From Acridotheres tristis (Eukaryota; Chordata; Aves; Passeriformes; Sturnidae), in the NCBI GenBank assembly GCA_037013685.1, contig CM072887.1, positions 47,357,154 to 47,421,153 of the forward strand: a DNA stretch of 64,000 nucleotides, in the 5' to 3' direction. The stretch's first letter is position 1; every line of letters starts with the position of its first letter. A program made the position numbers and the translations under genes. The notes under the pieces were generated by a model that worked only from the letters and a program-made list of their open reading frames with translations, did not search any database and was not told the DNA's origin. Positions 14,931-29,600 of this stretch are shown here, in pieces.

Positions 14931-17360
14931 TCAACCCAGAAGACTGATGAATGGTTTGGGCTTCTTCCTATACCTTCCAACTATTGGAGACCTAGTATTT
15001 CATGTCTGTCAGTATAAGACCTTTTCTGGAGTGGTGGACAGGAATTTACATGGATTGCTAGAAGAGTCTCACAGCTGTTGGTGATGTGATCTGTTTCATC
15101 TAAAGTGGATTCACTTTAGCAAGCACCATACTGAAAATTGTCTGCTAGAGTCTTCTGTGAAGAACTAGGAATAACAGACACCTGGGCTGAAATTGACTAG
15201 TCTGTGCCTATTTTTATTGCATAAAACAGAAAATCTCATTTTGAGCTACCAAAAAACCAAGGCAGCTTTCAATAAAAATGAATCACTTCAACAAAAGCAC
15301 CATATTTCACCTACAACTTCTATACATTTCATCCTCATTTAAAGCACTGAGTACATACACAGAAATCACTAAAGGTTAATACATGTTTTTAAAACTAATT
15401 CTGGATGCCCATAGGAAAGATTTAATTACACACAAAACCTGTTTAACGCACCACATAGAAACAAGAAGTGAAAAGACAAAAGAACACCCCATATTTTAAA
15501 AATTGCCTACTGCAATACAGAAATCACACTTAGCATAAAAATATGTCTCTGTATTTTCTTGTCTCTGTAAATGCGAGCATTGCTTTTTTTTACTAAGAAT
15601 CAAAATGCAGTTCTGCTCAAATATACTGCTATTTAATTTGCACTTAATATGCAATCACATTTTAACATGGTTCAATGTTACTGTAGGTTAGAGGGTAAAC
15701 AATATGCTTGCTCAGTCTTCTTGCATCATGCAATTCTGTTTTCATCCACACAAATTATAAACTCTTGTCATAGTAAACAGATGATAGACTGCAACTGCTA
15801 AATGAACCATGAATAAGGTATAAAGTTTTCTAGGGACATGTTCTGACATTTCAGGCTTTAAAGTCAGCAATGGATCCTGTTACAAACCTTGATAATGTTC
15901 AAGAAATGGTCTGATGTTGGCAGGTGGGACTATCTTAATTGACAATACTTTGCTTAAATGCCAACTTCAGTTGGACTCAAAGTATTTGAAAAATGATTGA
16001 CTTATTACAGAATTTCACAGAATCTACCTCAATTTTAATATCGGAATTAGAACCCAAAGCCAGCTAAACCTCTGATTACATCTAAACATTTATTTAAACA
16101 CAGTCTTCCATTCTTCCATTAAATTGGAGCGTCAACAACAGAAAAATTACAAGTAGTCATTCTAAACATCTTTGGTCATGGAGGTACCAGGAAAAAAAGT
16201 AGTCCTCTTTCTACAGCAAAATGCATGTGAAGTAAACCTTCAGGTCTTAAATTACTATTTTTCTTTTTATTTTCAGCATGCCAATTATGTTGTCATCTTT
16301 ACTTTGTACTCTCAAACTGAGTTTGACCACCCAGACTCTCAAAAAACAGCAAATGGAAGTGGAATGGTTTGGGCTCAAACATTTGGCAGTGCTGGATTAC
16401 TACCAGTTTTCTTATCATATTCTCTTTCATAGCAAGTTGGCATGAAACAGTATCATGAGCAACACTTCACCATATCTACTATTTTTATTCGTTTTAAAAG
16501 GCCCAAAGCTATCTTAGATAATTTATGCTAGCACAAGGCAGGGTATTTTCCCCCACTGACAACATACTGTTGGTTCTTATGGATTACAAAGAAATCTCTT
16601 AAATACCTACAAATAGCAAATGTTTTCTTCACAGAATTAAACACATTGGCCCCTCAAAACATTTCAGCTGCTTTGGGAGAATATGGACATTTGTCATTGA
16701 TTTTCCATAAATACAGGGCAGCCCATGTGACAAATGAAGACATGGTACATTGACTGACTGTCCTTTTAACTAGCTGAAAGATGCTGTACTGTTCTTCATT
16801 CTCTGATGGTCATCTTTATGAAGAATATTCCGTCAACAGTAGAATACTCTCAGTCATTTTATAAGTAAAGCATGAGCCACTGGCACCAGGGACCAAGAGG
16901 CAGGCAATCTTAGCAACATATGTGAGGTGGTATTTGTGATACTCTTACGTTGTTTGTGATGTCAGAACTGAATGAAAGAGAAATGCATAACATCATGCTT
17001 TTGGTAGTGCAACCTATGTCAACTGTAACCTTGGCCAGCAGTCAAATGCTCAGCCAGACTTACTCAGCTTACCAGGTACCCTACTGAACAGGACAAAGGT
17101 AGAAAACAGAAAAAAATTTACAAGTTAAAATACAGAAAGAGGTTGCTTAACAGATATCATTACAGGCAAGAGACTCAACTTGGGCCAGTTAGAACAATTT
17201 CTTGCCAATTAAGATAGATTCAAAGGGTGAGAAGCTTCTGTCACTTCCTTCTGCTTCCTTGCTGAAAGACCAGCTTCCTGATCAGATTCCTTCACCTCCC
17301 TCACTAAATGATGCTATGGATCCATTGGTTTCTGCTACCACTTTTTGACAGCTGGGGGGA

Positions 17361-17651
17361 TTATTGTAGATAGAATTTGGGTCCCTGCCTTAGCCATGGT
17401 GTCCTCAAGTGCAGAGGCCCTCCTTCCTTCCTCTGCTGTGATGGAGCTGAAAATAGCTCAATAGGCTCAGTGCTAAAGAAGTGATGGATATGATTGGGGT
17501 AGGCAAAGCATTCCTCTGTCAAATGGTGTACCAGTTTAGTGGGATCACATGTGTGCTCTGCCATAAAACCCCAGATCTTGGAAAGCGATAACTGCCCTAG
17601 GGATCTGCCAAAATCCTCCCACATATCCTGCTGCCCAGGGATTGACCACAT
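17361..17651 (-). mobile_element. Possible endogenous-retrovirus-like coding remnant
   Basis: A 96-codon minus-strand frame includes WEDFGRSLGQLSLSKIWGF and LVHHLTEECFAYPNHIHHFF, which read like constrained protein rather than random translation and are reminiscent of avian retroviral structural-gene remnants. I cannot assign the family. Frames on either side are interrupted, with no LTR or other viral gene nearby, so it would be a dead fragment. Confidence 0.25.
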
Positions 17652-19138
17652 CAGGTCACATTTCTGTCAACTCACCAACAAGTTGTTTGCTCTCACACTT
17701 GGATGCAATCAAGTTCTATCAAGCTCTATCCAGCAGTCAGATAATAGGATCAAACAGTTTACAATGATAATATCTTGTCAATCTTTTAGAAAGTGTGAAT
17801 TCAAGTGTCAAAACCATTATTAATGGAGCCTTTTGGAAGCAGGGGGGACAGTCAAAAACTTTCACCACAGTATGTACTCTGAAAGCACCATCATCCTATG
17901 CAAAATGAGTTTTATTAGATACATAGAAAGAACCAATTTGCCCTTCACAGTAGGTTGACAGCAGAGAATCTAACCATACCTTCACTGCTAAGCATTCACA
18001 CTTTCAGGAGAGATCACTCTACTAACACTTAAAGTTTATAGTTCTATAACAGCCCATATAGCAACATTAGTGGAGACTGTAAAGCATTATAAAGCCCACA
18101 GAAGTAAAGCAGTATCTAGTCCTTTACAAAAGACTGTACTGAAAAACAGCATGTGCTTTGTAAAGTTCCTCATACTTTTACACAAACCATAGAGTGCAGG
18201 AGTTTGAGAACAAATAGTGAAAGAGCATTTTAATTTCAAACTGTTTATCTAAAACTTTCTCTTCTCCCATGACAGAGAATCTCTTAAAACTGGTTATTCA
18301 TTTGTTTTTCATCTGCTTTGCAGTAGCCATACAGATACTGAAGAGCCAGTTACATGCCTTTTCTTGACGCATGATCTCAGAGGATATACAGGAGATTGAT
18401 CAGTCTATTAGATTCTCTCAAAATCTTATTGATGTTTCTTAAGTAACATAAAACCCAGTGACCTGCATAAACATGATTAGAGAGAGGAGGTTGAACATCT
18501 TCCTACACAATCTCTTCACATCAAAATTAATTTCTGCTAATAGCTCTATCACCTGCACTCCCTTAAGCATACAGTTAAATTTTCAGCATGATTTTTACCA
18601 TTGCTTACTCCAGTTCTATTCTAATACTTATGTTTATACAAAAGCCATGAGCAAGTTTTGCCTTCTTTCCCTTTGATTATTAGGCCTTTGATAGTTCATC
18701 ATTATTTCATAGTTGAATCAATTCTCACTGATTCTCTGCTACATTTCAACTCTATTGATTCCAGAATATCTGCCATTCTGCCACAGGCAGGATTGTAACC
18801 TCATCTATTGTACTGCCTTAATTCCAGCTTCCCTTCAGATTCAGAGAGAGGAATTCCCTTCTCACTAAAATAACAGATTCTCGCTTCCAGTAGTAAAGGA
18901 GACTGAACTTCAGATTCAGAAGTCAAATTTAGTTCTCAGCTCTCCGATAGCATGAATTTAGTTAAGCTAAGATGTTCCTGTCTACTTTGATAAATAGAAA
19001 TACTGAAAGTGTAGCAGGAAGATAACTATTTATCCAGGTGTTCCTTTGCAAAGGCTCTCTTTATAGTGAGTCAGAGCAGAGTATGGGCTGATAATAAACC
19101 TGTGAGTAAACGAAAGGCTTTGTTTAGCTCATTATTGC

Positions 19139-19152
19139 AAAAAAAAAAAAAA
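19139..19152 (+). repeat. Poly(A) tract, 14 bases, followed by CCAAAAAAC
   Basis: Short A-rich tract in the second intron with no identifiable source element. Confidence 0.8.
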
Positions 19153-21480
19153 CCAAAAAACAACTTGATTTCACATTCACTCCCACTTCCCTCAATTAAA
19201 AGGATGTTCTTAAAAGGCTCTTCATTTCTTGCTTAGCTGGGTACTTGAATAAAAAAGACTAAATAGCACATCAAAGTACTGTTAATGTGTGCCTTGCTTC
19301 CTTTTTGTAGATAGATGACCAAATTCATAACACTGCAGTTCCACTGCAACTTACTTATTCATAAGTTTGCTAATTTGCCATTTTTTAAAATCACTTAATT
19401 AGGACAATTCAAAGGAAACTTCGTTTAGTTCTGCAAGCACATAAGAACATGTGTAAGCCCTATAATACTTATTATTTCAACCAGCTGTTGTGCACAATCC
19501 AGACTATGCAAACCAGTAACCAGCCTGTTTTACAATCAACAGAACCCACTCAGCCCTAAAAAGGAGTCTCCCATACTCAATTACCAGCATGAAAGAAGGG
19601 TATGTGAAAATCTACTTGAAAAATACGTAGTTCTTTCCAAAGAAATTCCATTTAATAGGTGATCATTTCTGACAAAAAGCTCAGAGCTACACTGTTGGAC
19701 AAATGCTAAAACAAACAACTGAAGTTGATGCACCAGTGTTGTGTGGTAAGAGCTCAATATCAAAATTTAAAGCTTAAATGTTCCACATATCCAAGGAGTA
19801 GGGGATCCAATTGTCTAATAGGAAACCAAGGTTTGTGGCTTAATGTAGGAGTTTTCATTTATTTGGTTCTCTACATGATCAGCAGCAAGATAGAGCACCA
19901 AAATCAGTGAGCAGACACCACTACAGTGACAATACATTAATAAAGCACAGCATTGCCCAAAGCTTCAGCAAGTTTACTAAAGACCAGTGATGCTGTCACT
20001 GAGACTAATTTTATTATATTCTGTTTCTCCTGTTCACTGAAAACCTACACATAGAACATGTCACTCCTAAAGCCTTCCTTTATTCATTTCAATTGATGCA
20101 AACTAAATGATGCACTTGAACCACATGTGCACTATCTGGAACACGCCACTTTCAATACAGTCTTACTCTTTGTTTCATTTTAGCACAGAATTCTCCATAT
20201 GTGCTATACCTTATCTTCACAACCTTCTAGAGACACTTTAGAACCTTCAAATAGATAGCAATCAGACTGCAACAAAAAATTGATGAGAGTAGCTTAATGC
20301 TTTCACTCTATTCCTTAGGCCAGAGTAGGTATCTGACTTGTAGAAACCATAACTGTGGGATTTGAGGAGGAATACACTCAGGGGAAGACAATACCCTAGC
20401 ACAGAGCAAAAGGGGAGGACCCCGGTCAGGACAGAAAGACTTTAGGGAAAGAATAGGATAAAAAGAAGGCTAATAAGATCAGATAACAGAAGCTAAGTAG
20501 GCATGGAAACAACTGACAAAGGCCTTGAAGGACTTAAACATTCCTTCAAGGAACATTAAAATTACAAATCAAGAAACAGAGTAAATAGAAGGATTAAAGC
20601 AGACATTATCAATCTAACAAGACAGAAAATATCCATCCTCATCATTTGAGCAATGTTCATCAAAACAAAAACGGACAAAGGCATTGCAGAAACCAACGTG
20701 AAGGTCAACAAAGGCTCAAAATAAGAATTATCACAAGAACAGACCGGTGGATAAAGTATGTGATAAAACTAAAATTACGATGTTTCAGTGAATACCTACA
20801 AAGAAACTCTAGCAAAGCAACCATTCTCATTTTGATAAAAACAGTCTTTTTTTGTCCAACATACATCTGCACTGTTACTCTGCTAATATAAAAACACGCA
20901 TGCATGCTCATTTAGCTATCAGCAAGTTTGATGTTTTAAAAACCAAACCCACCTACACAATCAGTGCCCCAGCTTTCAACAGCAAAGATCACCATAAAGT
21001 GTACAACTGAGAATGCAAGGTTGTAATCAGACTGGAAAAAGTTCCAGTAATCAAGAACGCTGGGTAATTGGAGTTTCAAATTATTAGGAGGGGTCATCCT
21101 TCATTAAATACAAAGTTTTGTCACATATCGCAGATCACATGCTGAAACCATAATTCTTCACTCCCTATTTCAGGTCTAAGAATCTGTCCATGAAGTATTC
21201 CTCTCAAGTGTGCAAAAGCACAAAAACAGTAATGTCATCTATCCATATAAAAGAGTTAGTAATTAACATGTAGTTCAGCAAAAGCTATCACCACTGATCA
21301 AGCTGGCATACATCTCCATATCTCCTTTCTGACAATCTGCTCTACCATCTTGCCACTTCTTTTCATTCCTTAGACAATTAAATATGGAACTTACTGGTAG
21401 CCTAAGCCGCACAGTTCTGAAATCAAAGGCCTAACTACAGGATGAGAGGGAAAGGAAAGGCAGAAAAAGCACACTGAGAG

Positions 21481-21755
<275 letters not shown>

Positions 21756-24700
21756 CATACATTTAACAAATTGAACTGCGATGGGAAATTGATAGTTTCC
21801 CCCCACAAAATCAAGAAGCATTAGCAGAAGGAAGAGAAAAGAGATCCATCAAAGCGAACATGCTCTGGAGTTCAGTGGACCAACAGGATATCCACATATC
21901 AGTAGGTCTTAGCAGAACTAGAGACAGCCAAGTTCCTTTTCTTACATTGACTTAACAATGGATAGTAAAGGGGATATTTAACAACAAGTGGATAGGTAGA
22001 ATCAGACAGTAAGAGGGAAGTTTTATTAACATTTTTATGGCAAAACCCACAGCCAAGCTAGTTTAGGAAAACAGTAATAAGAAAGAGGAAAAAGAATTTA
22101 ATACAAAGCTATCTGTATCAAAATGCACTGATCTGGTAATATTTTCCAAGTCACATTAATTTGACCAAGAAGTGTTCATGACAGCTAAAATTCAGACTTC
22201 ATGATGTCTCAGACTAGGAGACTAACTGAAAGAACTTCAGAAATAACCCTTTCCAAGACAGAAGTGTTTGAACTGTGTGGTTCAAACTATATATATAAGA
22301 ACGGATTCATTTCTATTTATACATTCAGCAAGCCAAACCAACAGTTTTGTAAAACTCAGACTGCCTTCTGCTACAGAAACAGGTGAAACCCCAAGTTTTC
22401 TTTGAATATTTTATGCTTGACATGAGCACAGAACTTATGATGAACATCCATCATTCAAGAGGAATAGATGGATTAAAAAACCCACATATCTATTAACAGT
22501 AACAAGAAATGGTTCAAAAAGCATCATTAATTTGGTACTATCCATATTCATAATGTTTCCTTAATTCAATGAAGGAGTAAAATCAGATACGCTGATCACT
22601 TCAAGACCCAGGCCTTTTCAGGCAAGGGGTAATTAAAGAGGACTTCCCTGTTTTCAACAACTGTTTGAAATGGCAAATTGCAAAGAGGAAGACTTCTGAA
22701 TCAGCCTAAATTTCTTCACAAAAAAACCAAATTAAAACTCCTCAAATGTATAACCATCAGAAAGAAAACACAGGAATACAGTTCAGGTACTCTGTAAAAA
22801 CCCAGTAGAAATAATTTAATTTTTACAAAAATAGGGATCATTTGCCACAGATCAACACTACACAGACACACTATGACAGTCATTGTCATAGTAAGTTGCA
22901 GACAAACCTGACAGGTCTAGTGTCAAATACAAAACTGAAGTTCCCCAGCCCTTTACACTGAACTGGCCTAGTTCCTCATAAATTTGAGGCCTCTTTGCTG
23001 AATATGATGTTGAGTCACAGGCTAGAAATCAGGTCAATTCCGCTTTTTTTTTCTGTGAGACAGACTCCAGAGCAGCAGTCCTGCATGGCTGTGGGAGGAG
23101 GGGAAGATCTGTGCCTGGTGGGAACTCACACCAAGCAGCCCACCTTGTAGGCTCAGCACTGCAGCCCCATCCCACAACCCTGTCCTTGGGTAAACACAGT
23201 GGCCTTGTCACATGCTGAGGATGACACAGATGGAGGAATTTCCAGGTATTTATAGGCCAGGACCTGCAGTCACCAAGGCACTTACTCCAAGGCAAGTACA
23301 GTTTGAGCTACTCTGCTTTGATGATTTGCCTCAGGCAGAAGCAGAACAATCTCACCTCCAACTTGCAATTAGCAAGAACTTTATGCTTCAGAAAGATATA
23401 TTTCCCCAATTTCGTGTGGAATTTGGTTCAACAGAGACTCCTTTGAAACCACTAGAATTATTCTTAAAGTCTTATTTAAGGAGGGACAGAAGACTAAACT
23501 GAATCCCATTAGATGTTTAGGCAATGCATATTAAAAAAATATATAGCAGGTTTCTTACCCAAATTTTAAGGCAGGGTTTTGTCATACATCAGTGCAGCAC
23601 TAATTCTGCTGTAGTTCAAGTTAATGATTGCAAGAAATGAAAAATTAAATCCATTGGAATGATTTTTCTCAGCTTTAATTTTGATGCAGTAACAATTACC
23701 TCAAACATAGTCAAGCCCATACTAACAGTACAACAGCCTACCAAAACATATGCTAAGAGAAAGATTGGTGTCTATAAATTCAATGACTGTGACAGTGACT
23801 AGAAGGAAAAAAAGCTAATTAAGATCAGGAACAACATGAATTCAAGATGGAATAGGCAAAAAACAAGGCAGAAAATCTGCAGCTTAAAATGAAAGATTTC
23901 TAATCCTTATATCAAAGAAGCACAACAGCTGTCCAGCATGAAGAAGTCTGATGTTTGACTGGAGCTTGCTCAGCTCATGAGACCATTATGTAAAGCAAGT
24001 TTCTGCAAGAGCCAGAGATGAGAACTAGTGACCCAGGAGGTTCCCTTAAAATCTATTTGCCATGCTCCCAGAGCAAGACAACATGCTACACATCTTTCCA
24101 CTGCAGGGGAAAGGATCAGGGAGAAAAAAAGAACATGTGACATATGTTACATAGATTGCTCAATGAAGTCAGCTACTGAGATCTGGACAATGTAAAGGCA
24201 TATATGGAATAGAAAATACCAATTAATTCTGTGCAATAGCCAGGAACACAGCCATCTGTACCAGTCTTGTGGGTATATCCATTTCAATCCACTCTCAGAC
24301 AACAGCTGAGAGGGAAAACCATGTAATGAAAAATCTCTGCATGATTATAGTCAGTGGAGAGTTACATCAGTGCAACAGGCTAAGACCTTTTTTCCCCTGT
24401 GAAAGAGCCATTGAATAAAAGATCTAATCTTATCTGAAAGTGCCTTTTGCTACTAGAATCAGTTGTGAAAAGCAAAACTGTGATTTTCTTTCTGACCTCT
24501 ACCCAAAACTAGGTGAGCCAGTAACATACTTTGAGCTCCACAATACATTGCCATTTTAAAATCTGTAAGGTCTGTTCAACTTTCACCCTATTAAAAAACC
24601 CACATTTTCCTTATATGCTTCTTTCCGAGTCTGTACACCAGTATAAAGGTAAATTCTAAACCTATCATGACTGCAAATTTACCAAGAAGATTTTCATAAC

Positions 24701-27700
24701 ACTTTTCTCTCAGTGCCAAAGGAAGCTTTGCTTCACTACTGCGAAAATTCTAGATAAAGGCCATTTCTGAGAGGAATTCAGATATCTAAAGATGCTGCTG
24801 AGAGTTACATATAGTGGCAATTATTCTCACTGATTGCATTCCATGCATTAAATATCTAATAAAAACATTAAGATGCTGTAGTAAAAATCAGATGTTATCT
24901 TGATCAACAGAAGACATAGAAAAGAAGCCAACAAAAAATTCAGCCTCAAACTGATCCTGTGAGCCAGTAAGTATTACATTTGTGCCACAACTAAATTAAA
25001 ACTAGCACTGTTCAGTTGTATTAACACTTTAGTAGTGTGGGGAGCAGAACCCATGAGCTCCATCTAAAAGGCTTTTTTTTATTACAGCTGTTTGGCAAAT
25101 TTATCCCATTCTCTTTATCAAGAGAACCATTTGTTTTTCATTTATGAAATGGAGCAGAAACAGCTCAGCAGTGAGGTGCTTATGAGAATTCTGGAGATTG
25201 TTTTCTTAAGGGATGCATAGAATATCTGTGTAGGTCTTCCCAAGCCATATAACAAAGTGTTGTGTTTTCAGGGGGCTTAAAACAAAACTATGTGTCCCAC
25301 AATCTCTACCTTAGAAAGAAATCGGCCATTGATTTATTTGTGCAATAACATAAGGAAATACAAATCGTTCATATTTGAGCTGAACAGAACATTTTCTTGA
25401 AATACAGGCTAATTACTGTTAAAAAAAAAATAAAGTCTTAAAGACCATGATGCTGAAGAGAAAGACTGAAATGGTTCTATCTTGCTCTGCTTTCAATATC
25501 AATAGGAATTACCAATTACTTTTTAAAGACCCATTTAGAGAAAAACCTACAAAACCAACAGCAGAGAAATCTGTCAGGAAGAATGCTCCAATGCACTTAA
25601 AACGACAAAAGGTAGGGAGCATGGCTCACCTGAGCCATAAATCATCTCTTCATGTGAGGTCACTTGTTGCTCACCACTAGGGGCTTATTTGCTGCATTTA
25701 TTCCTCTAAACCATGGCAATCACAACCTGGATCACAAGTGATTACACAAAAACTCCCATATACCCTGAAAGCACTCCAATGTAATGCACCAAATAAGACA
25801 ACCACAAACCCCAGCTTCACTGCAGGGTACTGCAGAGGCAAGTCATATTGCAAAAGTGTTCCCTCATTTCGAATTAACAAGTGAGAAACTATTTTTTGTC
25901 CTTTTGTTTGCTCTCTAAACATTATGATCTGTTTTTTCACCTCTCCCAAGCTTATAAATACATTGCTGGAGGTATTGAAGTCTGTTTCATTGTTCGGTAT
26001 TGATTCATTGCAAGACATCTTATTCGGCTAATTAACTACTTTTTGGCAGAGAAAATAAGATGAGAACAAGCGGACTGCATGACATAGCAGCAAGTAATAA
26101 CTTTTTAAAATCTTCGCTACTGCAAAGGCAAAGGAAGAGAAGAGCAATGACACAATCTGATTGTCAAGTTAGTTCCTCATATATTGAAGTAACTTGTAAA
26201 AAGTAGTGATAATATTAAATAAGACAGTAACTTTAGAGCTGTCAAACAAGTCTAAGAAGACAGGAAAGTTTGCAACCACTGAACAGAAATAAAAAAGGCA
26301 GAAAGGACATTAGTTTTCTCTCCTATAATATGGTATGCCTCCCTACACCATAGGAGCATCTTTGAGTAGGGTCAGTAAACAAGAAACATTAGAAAATTTA
26401 GTTCTCTACTTTTATCTGTTACAAGTACCATATTAAATATTCATATGTATACTCTTAGTTGATTACAAACAAAAAAATTTCAGCCAGATTTAAGCTATTA
26501 TGTCAGTAACAAGATGGAAGCCCAGTCAGAATCAACTAATGAATCTGAAGTGACAAGCAGTCACTTTCTAAGCTGCAAAAATTCAACCACTCACATCAAT
26601 TTGTCCACACCTTTGACTGGGAGAGTTACAAATAAAAGTCAAAGTCCATATTTGTTCCCTGAAGGTACTAGACTGAGAAAAATCCAGAAAAGCTGTAGAA
26701 ATGGATCTGCCAGTGTATGTTACTGTGGTCTATCCCAAACATAAATGCTATACTCATAGAAAGCAGCCCTGCTGGCACACAGCTTCCAGGGCCATCAAAC
26801 TGTCACCATGCAGCCTCTGCCAGACTTCTTTGTGACTGGGAAAAGGGCAAGGATCCAACACTCCCATGTTTCACCAGGACATCTTTTTCGAGGCTATTCA
26901 ACTGATGTCAGAAGAGGTTACATTTTACCAGTTATAAGTTATTCCAAATAGGATTTAGTTTTCTTTTTCAGTGAACTCTATACACCTAATGTTGACTTTG
27001 CTACCTAAAGCCCTTCACCACACAATTTATTTTCAGAGTTCAGATAGAAAAATTATGTTGAGAAAGCTTCCTTCGCTTAGTAAATTTCCCCTCAGGTGTT
27101 TTTAAGAGACAACTTCAAGGCAGGTGAGTTAGACTGTGAGAGTACTTCACAAACCCTAAAGTACTGGCTACTTTGCGGTAAGGAGAATTCTTTGTGGGGG
27201 TGGGCTCATATTCTGTTACCAGTCAAGACTAAAAAGTAGGCAAAACCATGAAAATTACAAATGTCACTTGACCTAAAGTCTCAGTCAAATGGCAAAGCTT
27301 AAAAGGAAAATCTTGACCACTTAATGCATTATAAGTGATTTACAGAGGAAGGAACAACCCAAAACTTGCTTTAAAAAGAATGTTGAAGTGACTATCTCAA
27401 TTTCTCTAAGTACAGTGGCTTTGAAGAGAGAAACAAGTCCTGCAAATGCTGGCCCCTACGGACAGTTTAATACAGGTTCAAGATCACCGCTACTTGCTAG
27501 AGGTTTTCCCCTCTCCTGAGAGCCAACTGGATTGGTTACTGCTTCCTACTGCTTAGATTGGGTCCAGCTACCCATCTCCTCAGTTCTAAAGTTGCTTTTT
27601 AGCCTGCTACCACTCATCAGAATCAAAGTCCTCCTTAGCACCATCATCTTGCCTTCCAAACCAATCCCTGGCTCTCTGGAAGTCAGTGTTTCCCTTTTAT

Positions 27701-29249
27701 TTCCCTAGCTGTTTATCTTCAACATTGTCTTTTGTATTGGATGGAGGCTTTAGTTATGGAGAAGAAAATCCGTTATTAGAAATTGAAACTACACTGCACT
27801 CTGTCTATTTAAGCTTAGGAAAGCTTTCTGGATTCATCAGAGATTTCCAAGCAACTGCACTCTAACCTTACAAAAGCCAGAAGGATATGTTAAATGAATG
27901 AACTGAGTCATCTTTAGTACACTGCAGATCTCAGCCATCTGTGTTTACAGCCTTTTTTCTTCAAGGCCTTCTAGAAATGCAGAGAGTGAGCTGTTAAGGC
28001 CAGACAAGTACTTTTTTCATTTTCTCATGTTAACCAAAACTGAATATAAGGGAATTTTTTTTTTCAAAAGCTGACATGCTGAATCAGATGCTTATTACAC
28101 CCATTAAAAATACATTATGCCTAACAATTACAGAAATAAGATACTTCAAATAAGAAAACTTGCATAATTTTATTAAATGCCATGTTACTTCTTGTCATCA
28201 ATTACAAAATAAGTACATTTTGCCAGTAACTCACCATAGTGATGTGTTACATCTATAAAGACAGAAAAAGGTAAAATTCTCAGTAAAGTGGTTGTATTTA
28301 AGCCTTCATCCTGAAAGCAGCAGGTGCAATATCTTAAACAAATTGATATTCTTGTCAGAAAATACAGCCACAGGTGAAGTCAGTCTGAAGTAATGAGACT
28401 ACTAATGCTAAATGACACTTGCCTAATAAGACAAATGCCAATATGTAGTATCACAGCATTTTTCCCTAAATGTAATCAAAGCATATACCCAGTGATTATT
28501 TATTATGTATCTATTGAGAAGTTTGAGAGGTTTATATTCTAACGAAGCTATTTCAGCTCCCAACCTAGCTGACACACAGTACTTGTAACAAATTTGCTTG
28601 CTGAACTTCATCTTTCTGTTCATGATTTATCAGCAAGGGGGCCTCCAGTTTTCTTCAGAAAATATTAAAATTATGCTAATAATGTCTAGCATTAACAGTT
28701 AGTTCTCCTGGTTGACATTGGTAGAAAAGTTTCACTTTTTTTGTTTCTTGATGAGTCTGGGGAAAGTAAACCTGAAAATAAAACTTCAATTCCTATAATA
28801 ATCTCTTTTTGGTTTAAGCTTGCTGTGAATATTACACTTAGTAAAATCATTTACAAAAGTAGTTATAGCAAGGATACCCAGAAGTGATATCCATGCAGGA
28901 GAAAAATGCCCCCTTTTTGTTTTAATGTGAACAGAAATTTCAAGAAGGAAAAAAGTATATCCTCAGTTCTGCTCACGCTTTGGCAGTTTTGCAATTGGGT
29001 TAGGTCTCATTCAAGCAGAAGATTTAAGATCTTGAGCAATCAAAAATCATACATAGAAGTATCCTATTATGAGGGTTTAAAAATAATGGAATTAATGAAA
29101 ATTTAGAATAATTTCTACTGGTTATCTGCTTTCTGAACCTGAGAACACATAGCAATCAGTTTCTGACCTTTCCTTATAATTTTGAGAATTAAAGATGGCT
29201 ATTGTATTTTAGTGAGTCAAGATACTCACAAGCTTTAATTTTCATGGGA

Positions 29250-29600
29250 CAGGCACTTAGAAGGCCAAAACACTGTCACTGTTGGCTACAGGAGCAGCAA
29301 AGAAAGGCACAGCAGCATGGCTTCCTCTCAGAGAGCAGAGAGAGATTTATTGTACAAGTACACACATTTTATAGACTACGTCACTGAACCAAGAATAGGT
29401 TCAGCTTATTTGCCCCAGAAAGGCAACACCTCTTACAAACATGCCTTTACCAAAACATTACATCTCACATGCATGCAGCTTGTCTACAATAGCAGGTACA
29501 CTTTGTTATTAATTCTTTCCTTCAAGCACCTGGGAAAACACTGTTTTCCCAGTCTCCAGTATCCACAAAACATCACGAAACACTCCATGAAGAGTCAGCA
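29250..29600 (-). mobile_element. Probable solo LTR of an endogenous retrovirus (short-R type)
   Basis: On the minus strand a TATA box (CTATAAAATG, 29366-29375) is followed closely by AATAAA (29346-29351) and then a pyrimidine-rich TCTCTCTCTGCTCTCTGAGA. This is the order of U3 promoter, polyadenylation signal and U5 in an LTR with a short R region. No flanking gag, pol or env frame is recognisable. Edges are estimates: the U5 side may end near 29280 and the U3 side is undefined. I could not find a target-site duplication. Confidence 0.5.

Noticed and set aside
16008..16026. ACAGAATTTCACAGAATC, resembling a reversed CR1 terminus
   Set aside because: The following bases do not continue with the expected CR1 sequence, so the match is too short.
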